Of a DNA stretch of 64,000 nucleotides, positions 25,434 through 34,761 are shown piece after piece. The stretch's first letter is position 1, and every line of letters starts with the position of its first letter. Under the pieces are notes generated by a model. The model was not told where the DNA came from, did no database searches, and was given only the letters and a program-made list of their open reading frames with translations. Origin of the DNA: CAZPXZ01 sp965219495 (GTDB taxonomy: Bacteria; Pseudomonadota; Alphaproteobacteria; Rhodobacterales; CAZPXZ01); contig OZ244777.1 of assembly GCA_965219495.1 (NCBI GenBank), positions 372,001-436,000 on the forward strand, written 5' to 3'. The position numbers and the translations under genes were made by a program.

Positions 25434-27143
25434 GTGGCAAATTTTGCAAATTCCGCAGAAAACCGGGATTCCACGGGATCGACGATGCCGGACTCGGGCC
25501 AGGAAGTCCTTCTGGAAATGCGTGGCCTCAAGATCGAGGGGCTCGCGGACGAAAAATGGATTGAGATCGTCCATGGCGTAGACCTGACGCTTCACAAGGG
25601 TGAAGTCCTTGGACTGATCGGAGAATCAGGCGCCGGGAAATCTACAATCGGCCTTGCCGCGATGGGGTACACCCGGGACGGATGCCGGATTAACGGTGGC
25701 TCCATTATCTTTGACGGTATCGACTTGCGCGCCGCATCGCAGGAGGAATGCCGCAGACTTCGCGGCGCAAGAATTGCCTATGTTGCGCAGTCCGCGGCGG
25801 CTTCCTTTAATCCGGCGCACAAGATCATCGATCAATGTTGCGAGGCTCCGGTACAGCACGGCGTGACGCGCCGGTCGGAGGCGGAGGAAGACGCAATCGA
25901 CCTGTACCGTCGCCTCCAGCTGCCGAATCCGGGCGAAATTGGGTTTCGGTATCCCCATCAGGTTTCCGGTGGACAGCTGCAGCGCGCCATGACGGCAATG
26001 GCAATGGCCTGCAGGCCGGACCTGATCATTTTTGACGAGCCGACAACGGCGTTGGATGTCACCACCCAAATTGAGGTGCTGGCGGCGATTCGCGACATTG
26101 TCGAGCAGTTCAACACCGCCGCGATTTACATCACACACGATCTCGCGGTCGTCGCCCAGATGGCGGACAGAATCAAGGTTCTGCTGCGCGGCGACGAAAT
26201 CGAAGAGGCGCTCACCGACGAGATGGTGGCAAATCCCCGAGAGAACTACACCAAGACATTGTGGGCGGTGCGAACCTACCGGCGCCCGGAGAAGGAAACT
26301 GCGTCCGGCGATCAAACACCGGTCATCCGGGTGGAAGGAATTGATGCAGGGTATGGAGTGGGAGCGCAGATTCTCTTCGACGTCAGCTTCGACATTCATC
26401 GCAAACGAACGGTTGCCGTCGTGGGCGAATCCGGATCGGGCAAGTCGACGGTCGCGCGCGTGATCACGGGATTGCTGCCGCCTTCAAGCGGAAATGTGAC
26501 CCTGCGCGGGAAAGTGCTTCCCCCAAGCTATGTCCAGCGGCCGAAAGACCAGCTGCGGCATGTACAGATGATTTACCAGATGGCGGATACGGCGCTGAAT
26601 CCGAAGCAGCGCATTCGTGACATCATCGGTCGGCCCGCGCAGTTTTATCTTGGTTACCGGGGAGCGGCAAAGATCGAGCGCGTACGGGAAATTCTGGACC
26701 AGATTGAACTCGATCCAGACACTTTCATCGATCGCTTTCCGCCGGAACTCTCTGGCGGGCAGAAGCAGAGAATCGGAATCGCTCGAGCCCTTGCTGCCGA
26801 ACCGGACTTCATCATCTGCGACGAAGTTACATCCGCACTGGATCAGCTGATCGCGGAAGGAATTCTGAAGCTGCTCGATCGCTTGCAAGAAGATCTGGAT
26901 ATCGCCTACATGTTCATCACCCATGATCTGGCGACCGTCAAATCCATCGCGGATGAAGTGGTGGTCATGAAGGACGGCCGGTTGGTGGAATCCGGAGCCA
27001 AGAGCGAGATGTTCACTCCGCCGCACCACGAGTACACGGATCTTCTGCTGTCTTCGGTGCCGGCAATGGACCCCAATTGGCTGACGGCGTTATTGGAACA
27101 GCGCGCCGCAGAGGGAAAGTTCAACGTCTCGGCTGGAAACTGA
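25434..27143 (+). CDS. Fused DppD-DppF type ABC ATPase
   Basis: One 569-residue chain carries both nucleotide-binding domains of an oligopeptide-type importer. The first (about residues 20-280) has Walker A GESGAGKST, signature VSGGQLQRAMTAMAM and Walker B DLIIFDEPTTALD. The second (about 300-550) has Walker A GESGSGKST, a Q loop IYQMADTALNP rather than the common FQDP, signature LSGGQKQRIGIARAL and FIICDEVTSALD. Both have an HD switch motif (ITHDLA). It is the third gene of the transporter operon; galU follows after 60 bp. Confidence 0.92.
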   Translation: MANFANSAENRDSTGSTMPDSGQEVLLEMRGLKIEGLADEKWIEIVHGVDLTLHKGEVLGLIGESGAGKSTIGLAAMGYTRDGCRINGGSIIFDGIDLRAASQEECRRLRGARIAYVAQSAAASFNPAHKIIDQCCEAPVQHGVTRRSEAEEDAIDLYRRLQLPNPGEIGFRYPHQVSGGQLQRAMTAMAMACRPDLIIFDEPTTALDVTTQIEVLAAIRDIVEQFNTAAIYITHDLAVVAQMADRIKVLLRGDEIEEALTDEMVANPRENYTKTLWAVRTYRRPEKETASGDQTPVIRVEGIDAGYGVGAQILFDVSFDIHRKRTVAVVGESGSGKSTVARVITGLLPPSSGNVTLRGKVLPPSYVQRPKDQLRHVQMIYQMADTALNPKQRIRDIIGRPAQFYLGYRGAAKIERVREILDQIELDPDTFIDRFPPELSGGQKQRIGIARALAAEPDFIICDEVTSALDQLIAEGILKLLDRLQEDLDIAYMFITHDLATVKSIADEVVVMKDGRLVESGAKSEMFTPPHHEYTDLLLSSVPAMDPNWLTALLEQRAAEGKFNVSAGN

Positions 27144-27203
27144 TTCCCGAATCTGGTTGGCCAAGCCTGCTGCCGGTTATCGAAGCTACGATTTTCACAA
27201 GTC

Positions 27204-28082
27204 ATGTCCGTACGCATCGCGGTTTTGCCTGTAGCTGGCCTCGGCACGAGATTCCTTCCGGCCACACGCGCAATTCCGAAGGAACTGCTGCCCATTGTTG
27301 ATCGTCCGGTTATTCACTATGCAATGGAAGAAGCGCGAGATGCGGGCATAGAACAGTTTCTGTTTGTGACTGCGCGCGGAAAGACCGTAATCGAAGACCA
27401 TTTCGATAGGCATCCCGCGCTCGAACGCTTTCTCCAGGACCGGAATAACCAGGAGGCGTTACAGGCGCTCTTGGCGGATTCGCCTGCCCCTGGCTCCATC
27501 GCCTACATACGGCAAGGCATGCCGAAGGGACTGGGGCATGCGATTTCTTGCGTTAGAAGCGCAGTGGGTTCCGAGCCCTTTGCGGTCTTGCTTCCCGACG
27601 ACTTTTTCTGTTCGGAACAACCCGCTCTTACATCCCTGATTCGGACTCACGAGAGTCTCCCCGGAGGAGGTCACGTCGTCGGAGTCCAGGAGGTGGCGAA
27701 TTTCGAAACCTCGCGCTACGGCATCATCACGCCCGATGGTGGCTCCATGGAGTCGGATGTGGCGCGCGTGCTCGATCTGGTGGAAAAACCGGAGCCGGAG
27801 GATGCGCCTTCGAAATACGCAGTCATGGGGCGCTACATTCTCGAACCGGATATCTTCCAGTATTTGTCAAATGCAAGCGAAGGCGTAGGCGGTGAAATTC
27901 AGTTGACGGACGCCCTCGCCAACGCCGCCGCGGACGGAATCGTGCACGCGGTGAAAATTCCGGGAGTGCGCTTCGACTGCGGCTCGCGTATCGGCCTCCT
28001 CAAGGCCAACATCATACATGCGCTTGAGAGGGACGGAATCGGAGCAGAACTCAGGACATTCTTGCGCAAGCTGGCAATTTAA
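27204..28082 (+). CDS. galU: UTP--glucose-1-phosphate uridylyltransferase
   Basis: GalU makes UDP-glucose for surface polysaccharides and trehalose-type sugars. The 292-residue protein shows the nucleotide loop LPVAGLGTRFLPATRAIPKE, then LPIVDRPVIHYAMEEA, the VLLPDDFF metal site, LVEKPEPEDAPS with the catalytic lysine, GRYILEPDIF and GEIQLTDAL. Length is normal. It lies 60 bp after the ABC ATPase and may share its transcript, but functionally it stands alone. It converges with nhaA. Confidence 0.95.
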   Translation: MSVRIAVLPVAGLGTRFLPATRAIPKELLPIVDRPVIHYAMEEARDAGIEQFLFVTARGKTVIEDHFDRHPALERFLQDRNNQEALQALLADSPAPGSIAYIRQGMPKGLGHAISCVRSAVGSEPFAVLLPDDFFCSEQPALTSLIRTHESLPGGGHVVGVQEVANFETSRYGIITPDGGSMESDVARVLDLVEKPEPEDAPSKYAVMGRYILEPDIFQYLSNASEGVGGEIQLTDALANAAADGIVHAVKIPGVRFDCGSRIGLLKANIIHALERDGIGAELRTFLRKLAI

Positions 28083-28194
28083 CTGCAAAGAGCGCCGAAA
28101 TCCGCGTCGCCGCCCTTTCAACTCCGGGATTTGGCATCTGCCGGACAACTCCACGGACAGAGCGGAATGTTGCTGGCCACTCGAACCGCCGGAC

Positions 28195-29445
28195 CTATTC
28201 CACGGCCGTAATACGTCGAATTCTCAGGACGCGCCCGAGCAGGATGGAAATTCCCGCCATGCCAAAAGACAATAGAGCCCCCATTTTGGCGGCGTCCAGG
28301 GTAGCGCCCGGCGGAAAGGCGACAGATGCTACGAATAGGGCAACGGTGAAGCCGATGCCCGCGATGGCGCCCACCACGAACATGTCGCGCGAGTCCATTC
28401 CCTCCGGCATGCCAAGTCGCAGCGTTCGGGCGGCGAACTCCCCGAATATCCATACGCCGAACGGTTTGCCGATGAACAAGCCGGCCAGTACCAGCCAAGT
28501 CGCGTCGCCGATTGCCGAGAACTCTACTCCGGCATTGGCGAGGCCGAAGAACAGGAGGATGATCTCGACCGGGAACTTGAGAGCATGTTCAATTTTCGTC
28601 AACAGGTCGCGATTCAAGTGCTGTTCCGCCTCGGAGAAAATTCCGAACGAAATATCGGCGTGCGGGATCGCAGGGATGATCGGTAACAATCCGAGCACAG
28701 GGTGGAGGCCGGCGTTCTGAAATCCATACCAACTGAGGCAGCCCGCTACGGCATAGGGCCAAAAGTGGATTCTTCCGCGGACAAATGAAGTGATACGCTG
28801 GTCTGGATCATCGCCGTCGATTATCCGCGGCAATCGATTGAACAGCAGATAGGCCGCAAGAGCGGCGCCAGCCGAAAGCAGAAGCCATTCTGGCAGGAAC
28901 TCTCCCTGCGGATAGAAAATTGCGATGATCGCGAGGCCGCCCGCGTCGTCGGCAATCGCAAGCAAGAGCAGAAACTTTACGGCGGGGTGCCGCGGACCGA
29001 AAACAATTCTTCCGATCAGGTACGAGAATGCGATATCGGTGGCGGTGGGGATCGCCCAGCCATTGGCCAGGACAGCGAACTTTCCGAATATCAGGGCGCC
29101 AACCAGGTAAACGCCCGCCGGACCAAGCATCCCTCCCGCCGTTGCAAACAGGGGTGTTAGCGCCTTGCGACCTCTGAGACTTCCGCCCCGGAGCGCGACC
29201 GCTTCCCAGACTTCTTTCCCGGCAACGGCGAAGAAGAGGGCCATTGCGATATCATTGATCAGATAGTGGACGGTGAGAACACGCTGTTCACCGTGCAGTT
29301 CTCCCACAAATGCGTTGACCAAGAGGGGATACTCGATGAAAATATGGTATGAGTGTGGATCGGCGTTCGCCCATGCTAGCGCCGCGATCGCCCCGCCGAG
29401 CAGCAAGAGCGAAAACTCTTCCAGGAATCCCCATACGCGATACAT
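28195..29445 (-). CDS. nhaA: Na+/H+ antiporter NhaA
   Basis: NhaA exchanges sodium for protons across the inner membrane and is most active at alkaline pH. The 416-residue protein has about twelve hydrophobic segments and the transport-site aspartates in TATDIAFSYLIG and LLLAIADDAGGLAIIAIFY, which correspond to the essential Asp133, Asp163 and Asp164 of the E. coli enzyme. A GAGGAG lies 6 bases before the ATG. Its presence fits a saline habitat, which is inference only. Confidence 0.95.
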   Translation of the reverse strand: MYRVWGFLEEFSLLLLGGAIAALAWANADPHSYHIFIEYPLLVNAFVGELHGEQRVLTVHYLINDIAMALFFAVAGKEVWEAVALRGGSLRGRKALTPLFATAGGMLGPAGVYLVGALIFGKFAVLANGWAIPTATDIAFSYLIGRIVFGPRHPAVKFLLLLAIADDAGGLAIIAIFYPQGEFLPEWLLLSAGAALAAYLLFNRLPRIIDGDDPDQRITSFVRGRIHFWPYAVAGCLSWYGFQNAGLHPVLGLLPIIPAIPHADISFGIFSEAEQHLNRDLLTKIEHALKFPVEIILLFFGLANAGVEFSAIGDATWLVLAGLFIGKPFGVWIFGEFAARTLRLGMPEGMDSRDMFVVGAIAGIGFTVALFVASVAFPPGATLDAAKMGALLSFGMAGISILLGRVLRIRRITAVE

Positions 29446-29727
29446 GACTTGCTCCTCGTCGTTTTCAGCCGATGTCTATACCAATTTTTTTGAACCTGCC
29501 GCCAGCACTTCACCCGAATCGCGACAACAGGTCAGTTGTGGCGCAATTTATCGGACGCTCCGCAAGCGGTATTCCCGGACGCCCACCCTCTGCAAATGCG
29601 CCGGGTGTTACCACGGTGGATGAGTCACTGACCGATGCATTGTCTTTTCGGGCAAGCAGACGTGTTGCAAGCGGCTGCGGAATTCCGACACGGCTCGGAA
29701 AAGCGGCCGACACCAAGGACGTCTTGC

Positions 29728-30345
29728 ATGAAGCCCGAACTTGAGGCGCTTGCGAAAGAAATCGGTGGTTGCCGCGCCTGCGCGGAGGAATTTGCGTCGT
29801 GCCCGACAGTCCACGATCCGCAACCTGTCCTAAGGCTCTCAGCTCGCGCCCGGATCTGCATTTGCGGGCAGGCGCCCGGTGTCCGGGCGCATGCAAGCGG
29901 CATTCCGTTTGACGACCCGTCCGGGGATCGACTCCGGTCGTGGATGGGGGTTTCGCGCCAGGAATTTTACGACCTGGAGCGATTTGCCATCGTCCCCATG
30001 GCGTTTTGCTTTCCCGGGCAAGACGAAAACGGCAGCGATCTTCCGCCCCCATCGAGATGCGCGCGGCTTTGGCGCTGTCGCGTGTTTGCCGCCATGCCAC
30101 AGTTCGAACTCATGCTCCTTGTCGGGTATCACGCGCAGCGCTGGCATCTCGGATGCGATTCCGCGGGGACACTGACCGCGAACGTACTGAATTGGCGGGA
30201 ATTTCTGCCGAACAAGATTCCTCTTCCACACCCGTCGTGGCGAAACAACGCATGGTTGGATCGCAATCCTTGGTTCCAATTCGAAGTCGTTCCGGAACTG
30301 CAGCGCAGAATTGGCGAAGTGTTCGACGCGGAGAGCGGTACGTAG
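29728..30345 (+). CDS. Uracil-DNA glycosylase superfamily protein
   Basis: The 205-residue protein has the two active-site motifs of the UDG fold: GQAPGVRAHASGIPFDDPSG (20 residues) and the C-terminal LPHPSWRNNAW. The N-terminal cysteines (CRAC) and a later CICGQAP suggest a possible 4Fe-4S site as in family 4/5 UDGs, but the set is not standard. This subgroup is annotated as UDG-like without proven substrate. The ATG at 29728 follows AAGGA by about 9 bases. It converges with hyuB, with only 15 bp between the stops. Confidence 0.82.
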   Translation: MKPELEALAKEIGGCRACAEEFASCPTVHDPQPVLRLSARARICICGQAPGVRAHASGIPFDDPSGDRLRSWMGVSRQEFYDLERFAIVPMAFCFPGQDENGSDLPPPSRCARLWRCRVFAAMPQFELMLLVGYHAQRWHLGCDSAGTLTANVLNWREFLPNKIPLPHPSWRNNAWLDRNPWFQFEVVPELQRRIGEVFDAESGT

Positions 30346-30360
30346 AACGTCGATGGACAA

Positions 30361-32103
30361 TCAATCGCTCTCCGAGGACCGCCGTGACTGCCTTTCCAGT
30401 CTCGTATTCACCAGGTCGATCTTTCCTTTTCGGTTCACAATCACTCCATAGTCGATGCGTGCCCGCTCGACGGAAACAAAACCGTTTCGTACGTCTTCGG
30501 CAACGCGTTGCGGGCTTCGGGCGAGGGGATCACCGAGCCCGCCCCCTCCCGGCATTTCGAGCACCAGTCGGTCGCCGCGCGGAATGGTCCGCTGTCCCTT
30601 TCCGGGAAGGCGCGTAGTCCGTGACTTGAGGTAGATGATTCCGGTGCGGCCTGCCTCGCCGCCACGGCGACCGCGAGCAGGATATTTCACGCGGTCGAAC
30701 ATCGAGTTGATGGCGAACGCGCTATCGCCGCCATGGGCGAATTCCATAATCTGGCCTGTCCCTCCACGGAAAGTTCCGGGACCTCCAGAATCCTCCCTGT
30801 ATTCCTTTCGCCAGAATATCAGCGGAGCAATTGTTTCGTTTATCTCCACCGGCGTGTTGCGCACTCCGGACGGAAAAGCTGTAGCATCGAGGCCGTCCTT
30901 TCCGGGACGAGCGCCCGTTCCACCCGCATGGAATAAATTGACGGCAAACTCATTGCCGGTGGAAGCCTCCCCGCCCGTCATGCCGTGTCCGCCGAGCAGC
31001 ATCGGATTCCAAAGGCATGATGCACCCTCCGCCGGAACTCTGTCAGGAATGATCCGGGCCAGACAACCGAGAACGACGTCGGGGAGCATCTGTCCGGTCA
31101 CGTGCCGCGCTGCCACGGCACAAGGGTGTGGCGCATTCAAGATGCTTCCCGGAGGGGCGCTGACCCGAACCGCCGCCAGTGATCCCGCATTGTTCGGGAT
31201 CCGTGAACCGATGACACAGCGAACTCCGAAGCTCGCGTACGCTTCGGTATAGGTAAACGGGACATTGATGCCGAAACTCGATGCCGGAGAGGTGCCCTCA
31301 AAATCAACCGCGATGCCTTCATTGTTGATGGTGACAGTGGCCACTAGCTCAAGGTCGCGCTCATAGCCGTCAATCCGCATCGAGTTGCGGTAGGTGCCGT
31401 GAGGAAGCGCCTGGATTTCGGTCAGCATTCCATCCCTCGAATTGTCGATGATATGCCGGGCAAGCTCCCCCATGTCATCCAGCTCAAACTCGTCCATCAT
31501 GTCGAGAAGCCGCTGTCCCCCTACTTCGTTGCACGCAGCGAGCGAATAGAGATCGCCTTCCACTTCCACGGGATTGCGCACGTTCGCCCGAACAATTTCC
31601 AGCAATTCCGCATTGAGCTTGCCGCGCTTCGCCAAGCGGAGGATCGGAATGTTGAGGCCCTCTTCGTAAACCTGGCGGCCATCGGGTCCGAAGCCACGTC
31701 CGCCGATGTCTGCCACATGGGTGGTGGCCGCGAACAGTGCAACAATTCGTCCCCTGCGAAATGTCGGAGTCACCACCGTGAAATCATTGAGATGGCCAGT
31801 TCCAAGCCAGGGGTCGTTGGTGAGGAACACATCGTCCTCTCTCATGGATTCGAGCGGAAATTTTTTCAGAAAGCACTTCACGGACGTCGCCATTGCGTTC
31901 ACATGACCCGGGGTGCCTGTCACCGCCTGGGCCAGCATCCGTCCCGTGGCATCGAATGCGCCGGCGGAGATATCGCCCGCCTCGCGTGCCGAGGTGCTGA
32001 ACGCGGTCCGCACAAGTGTTTGGCCCTGTTCCTCGACCACCGACAAGAGGCGGTTCCACTGAACTTGCAATTTGATGCGATCAAGCGCGTTCAGGTTCCT
32101 CAT
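30361..32103 (-). CDS. hyuB: Hydantoinase B/oxoprolinase family protein
   Basis: HyuB-type subunits act with HyuA in ATP-dependent opening of hydantoins or 5-oxoproline, or in acetone-carboxylase-like reactions. The 580-residue protein has the family blocks FLTNDPWLGTGHLNDFTV, VADIGGRGFGPDGR, GGEASTGNEFAVNLFHAGGT, GPGTFRGGTGQ and a glycine-rich PGGGGLGDP near the C-terminus. GAAGGGGAAG lies before its ATG. It follows hyuA by 40 bp on the same strand. Substrate cannot be read from sequence. Confidence 0.92.
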   Translation of the reverse strand: MRNLNALDRIKLQVQWNRLLSVVEEQGQTLVRTAFSTSAREAGDISAGAFDATGRMLAQAVTGTPGHVNAMATSVKCFLKKFPLESMREDDVFLTNDPWLGTGHLNDFTVVTPTFRRGRIVALFAATTHVADIGGRGFGPDGRQVYEEGLNIPILRLAKRGKLNAELLEIVRANVRNPVEVEGDLYSLAACNEVGGQRLLDMMDEFELDDMGELARHIIDNSRDGMLTEIQALPHGTYRNSMRIDGYERDLELVATVTINNEGIAVDFEGTSPASSFGINVPFTYTEAYASFGVRCVIGSRIPNNAGSLAAVRVSAPPGSILNAPHPCAVAARHVTGQMLPDVVLGCLARIIPDRVPAEGASCLWNPMLLGGHGMTGGEASTGNEFAVNLFHAGGTGARPGKDGLDATAFPSGVRNTPVEINETIAPLIFWRKEYREDSGGPGTFRGGTGQIMEFAHGGDSAFAINSMFDRVKYPARGRRGGEAGRTGIIYLKSRTTRLPGKGQRTIPRGDRLVLEMPGGGGLGDPLARSPQRVAEDVRNGFVSVERARIDYGVIVNRKGKIDLVNTRLERQSRRSSESD

Positions 32104-32143
32104 GTCTTCCCCTTCAAAGAGAACTGGATAATTTTTCCCGACT

Positions 32144-34315
32144 TCAGGCGTCGCCGTGTCCGTTCGTCGCTGGATTTCTCCGCATCGGGGCCTCCAGGCG
32201 TTCCAAAATCAGGTAGCCATGTTTGTCCACGGTGGCGAGAAAACCTTCCAGGACGATGGTCGTGGTTTGGTCCTCGACGATCTTGGCGGATCCCGCCACC
32301 TTCGCGCCCGGTGCGAGTTCCTCCCGGCGAAAAACGCGCGCTTCCACGAATTCGGCCTTTAGCGGGTCGAACAGATGCTGATTTACGGACCAATTCGGCT
32401 GCCCGTCCGTCCCGACTGCCGGTGCAGTGTCGGGGGGACTGCCGTTGAAGCCAGTTGCTATTGATGTTGTCGCAGGCTTGGGCGCGGTAACGGTTAGCGT
32501 CCAGCTCATGATTTCGCGTTCTTGGCCAGGTATCGTTCGGCCGTAAAGACGCGCGTATTCTGAATTGAACTCAGCCCCAAGTACCTCGGGGTCGCCCCTT
32601 TCCAGCGCATCCAACGGGAGGGAGACGACGATTTCATGACCCTGTCCCACATAACGCATATAGGCGTGGCGTGTTTCAGTGAGTTTGGCTTCATTGCCTG
32701 CGCCGGAAACAACGACGGCTCTCGCTTCTTCCCTCATCTCGGCGAGCAGCGCATTCGCGACGATCACATCGAATTTTCCGAGAAGCATGTGCCGGCTCCG
32801 AACAACTTCATAGGAAATGGCAGCGCGGAGCATTCCGATGGCAGAGCCTACGCCGGCCCCGGTGGGGACGATGACCCGGTCGATGTCCAGCTTCTGCGCA
32901 AGCCTGCAAGCATGCAGCGGAGCCGCACCTCCGAACGCGATCATCGCGCGCGCCGAAATGTCCTTGCCCCATTCGATCGCGTGAACGCGCGCAGCATTCG
33001 CCATGTTCTCGTCGACGATTTCGGTTATGGAATGTGCGGCCAGCGCACTGTCGACGATGTCGAGCCTTTCCCCGACTTGTCGCAAGATCGATCTTTCGGC
33101 TTGCTCGGGAGCAAGTTGAACGGAGCCGCCCGCAAACCCCGCGGGTTCAATGCGGCCGAGCATGACATCGGCGTCGGTAACTGTCGGACTGGTTCCTCCC
33201 CGGTCATAACACGCGGGTCCCGGAACCGCGCCTGAACTTGCAGGACCCACATGAAGCCGTCCCATTTCGTCGACGCTGGCGATGGACCCGCCTCCCGCTC
33301 CGATCTCGACCATCTCAATTGCCGGAATTCGGACAGGAAGCCCGCTTCCCTTCAGGTTTCGGTAGGCCCGGGCAACCTCAAACGTGCGGGTAGATTGCGG
33401 CCGGTAGCCGTCGATCAGACTGATCTTGGCGGTGGTTCCCCCCATATCCAATGAAACCGCGTCCCCGCAGTCGCACTCGCGGGCGATCTCGCTGGAGAGA
33501 ATTGCGCCTCCGGCGGGACCGGATTCAACCAGGCGGACAGGGAAGCGCGCCGCGTTCTCCAGCGTCGTAAGTCCACCCCCGGATGTCATCAGGAGAATTG
33601 GGCAGTGGAGGCCGGTTTCTCGTAGTCCAAGCGAAAGTCTCTTGAGGTAACCCGAAATTCTCGGTTGTACATAGGCATTTGCGCAAGCCGTGGACTGCCG
33701 CTCGTATTCCCGGATTTCGGGGCAAGCCGCACTTGAAAGAGTGATGCTGAGATCCGGGAATGCTTCGTTCAGCATCTCCCCGACCCGACGCTCGTGCGCC
33801 GAATTGGCGTAGGAATGGAGAAGTCCTACCGCCACCGCTTCGATTTCATACTCCTCCAGGCGCGGAAAAAGGCGACAGACCGATCCCTCGTCGAGTGAAA
33901 CCAGGACTCTTCCCTCGTAGTTGATTCGTTCCCGGATCGGCCACCTCAGGTACCTCGGAACAAGCGGAGAGGGTCGATCGATCGAAATGTCGTACTGCTC
34001 GAAACGATTCTCGAGCGCCATCTCCACGGAGTCACGAAAGCCCTCCGTCGTGATGAGCGCGGTTCTTGCGCCCGTACGCTCGATCAAAGCGTTGGTTGCG
34101 AGGGTGGTTCCATGGATCAGGAGGTCGATTTCTTCAGCAGCAATTCCCGCTTTTTCTGTCGCCTCACTGATTGCCGCCTGGACCCCCAGTTCAGGCGCCT
34201 CGGGGGTCGTCAGGACCTTGGCGGTGACCTGGCCGCACGCGGCCTGCAGGGCGACGTCGGTGAAAGTGCCTCCGACATCGACTCCGACGCGAGTGCGGGC
34301 TGGGGACCGATTCAT
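32144..34315 (-). CDS. hyuA: Hydantoinase A/oxoprolinase family protein
   Basis: The 723-residue partner of HyuB begins with the actin-like ATPase fold VGVDVGGTFTDVAL, and contains IHGTTLATNALIERTGA, the LMTSGGGLTTLENA and AGGAILSSEIA segments, DMGGTTAKISLIDG and GAGGGSIA. The C-terminal third is the hydantoinase A tail. Complete HyuA length is about 690-720, so it is intact. The ribosome-binding site is weak. HyuAB pairs convert hydantoins, N-methylhydantoin or 5-oxoproline; a nearby Liv-type importer makes import and use of such compounds plausible, not proven. Confidence 0.94.
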   Translation of the reverse strand: MNRSPARTRVGVDVGGTFTDVALQAACGQVTAKVLTTPEAPELGVQAAISEATEKAGIAAEEIDLLIHGTTLATNALIERTGARTALITTEGFRDSVEMALENRFEQYDISIDRPSPLVPRYLRWPIRERINYEGRVLVSLDEGSVCRLFPRLEEYEIEAVAVGLLHSYANSAHERRVGEMLNEAFPDLSITLSSAACPEIREYERQSTACANAYVQPRISGYLKRLSLGLRETGLHCPILLMTSGGGLTTLENAARFPVRLVESGPAGGAILSSEIARECDCGDAVSLDMGGTTAKISLIDGYRPQSTRTFEVARAYRNLKGSGLPVRIPAIEMVEIGAGGGSIASVDEMGRLHVGPASSGAVPGPACYDRGGTSPTVTDADVMLGRIEPAGFAGGSVQLAPEQAERSILRQVGERLDIVDSALAAHSITEIVDENMANAARVHAIEWGKDISARAMIAFGGAAPLHACRLAQKLDIDRVIVPTGAGVGSAIGMLRAAISYEVVRSRHMLLGKFDVIVANALLAEMREEARAVVVSGAGNEAKLTETRHAYMRYVGQGHEIVVSLPLDALERGDPEVLGAEFNSEYARLYGRTIPGQEREIMSWTLTVTAPKPATTSIATGFNGSPPDTAPAVGTDGQPNWSVNQHLFDPLKAEFVEARVFRREELAPGAKVAGSAKIVEDQTTTIVLEGFLATVDKHGYLILERLEAPMRRNPATNGHGDA

Positions 34316-34761
34316 GATGAGTGCATTCTAATCGTTGAACTCCCCTGGAAACGATAGGGAGATCGCGCCAGTTGCCCAGTGAACTCGCCTGACTAAATCC
34401 ACGAATTGATTTGGCGTCGGCAAGCCGTGCCATGATTCACACGCTCGTTTGTAGCTCGTATGTAGTTGGGATGGCGGGAAGTTGCGGCGCATTGGCGGGG
34501 CCGAAGAGGTTCCGTAATCGTATCGGGTACACTCGCCTGGACCGTGAAGATTGCCAGAAAATTGTGAATTCGTGAAGGGCCGTGTTTTTCGGGCGATGCA
34601 GCCGTCCCCGGGGTCTTCGGCTGAATTGGAGACAAGTGATTCGCCTCCAGTAGGATGTAGCCGGTCTGGCCGATGTCGCGAGCCAGACCAAACCGGTCCC
34701 GCCAGAGTTGGATTCGGTAGTACGACAGTCTATAAATTTGTTGCTACCTGCGAGGGTTGCC
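34316..34761. other. Divergent intergenic region hyuA/asmA-like
   Basis: The 446 bases contain the AsmA promoter listed separately and, just upstream, an 8-bp inverted repeat GGTCTGGC (34663-34670) with GCCAGACC (34682-34689), loop 11 bases, which could be an operator. No protein gene is supportable. No promoter for hyuA was recognised. Confidence 0.5.
34708..34736 (+). promoter_or_regulatory. Sigma-70 promoter of the AsmA-family gene
   Basis: TTGGAT (34708-34713) and TATAAA (34731-34736) are separated by exactly 17 bases. The likely start point near 34743 would give a leader of only about 19 bases before the ATG, with GAGGG as ribosome-binding site. Confidence 0.6.

Noticed and set aside
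31399..32448. Plus-strand open frame of 349 codons opposite hyuB
   Set aside because: It mirrors hyuB and hyuA codons and has no family motif.
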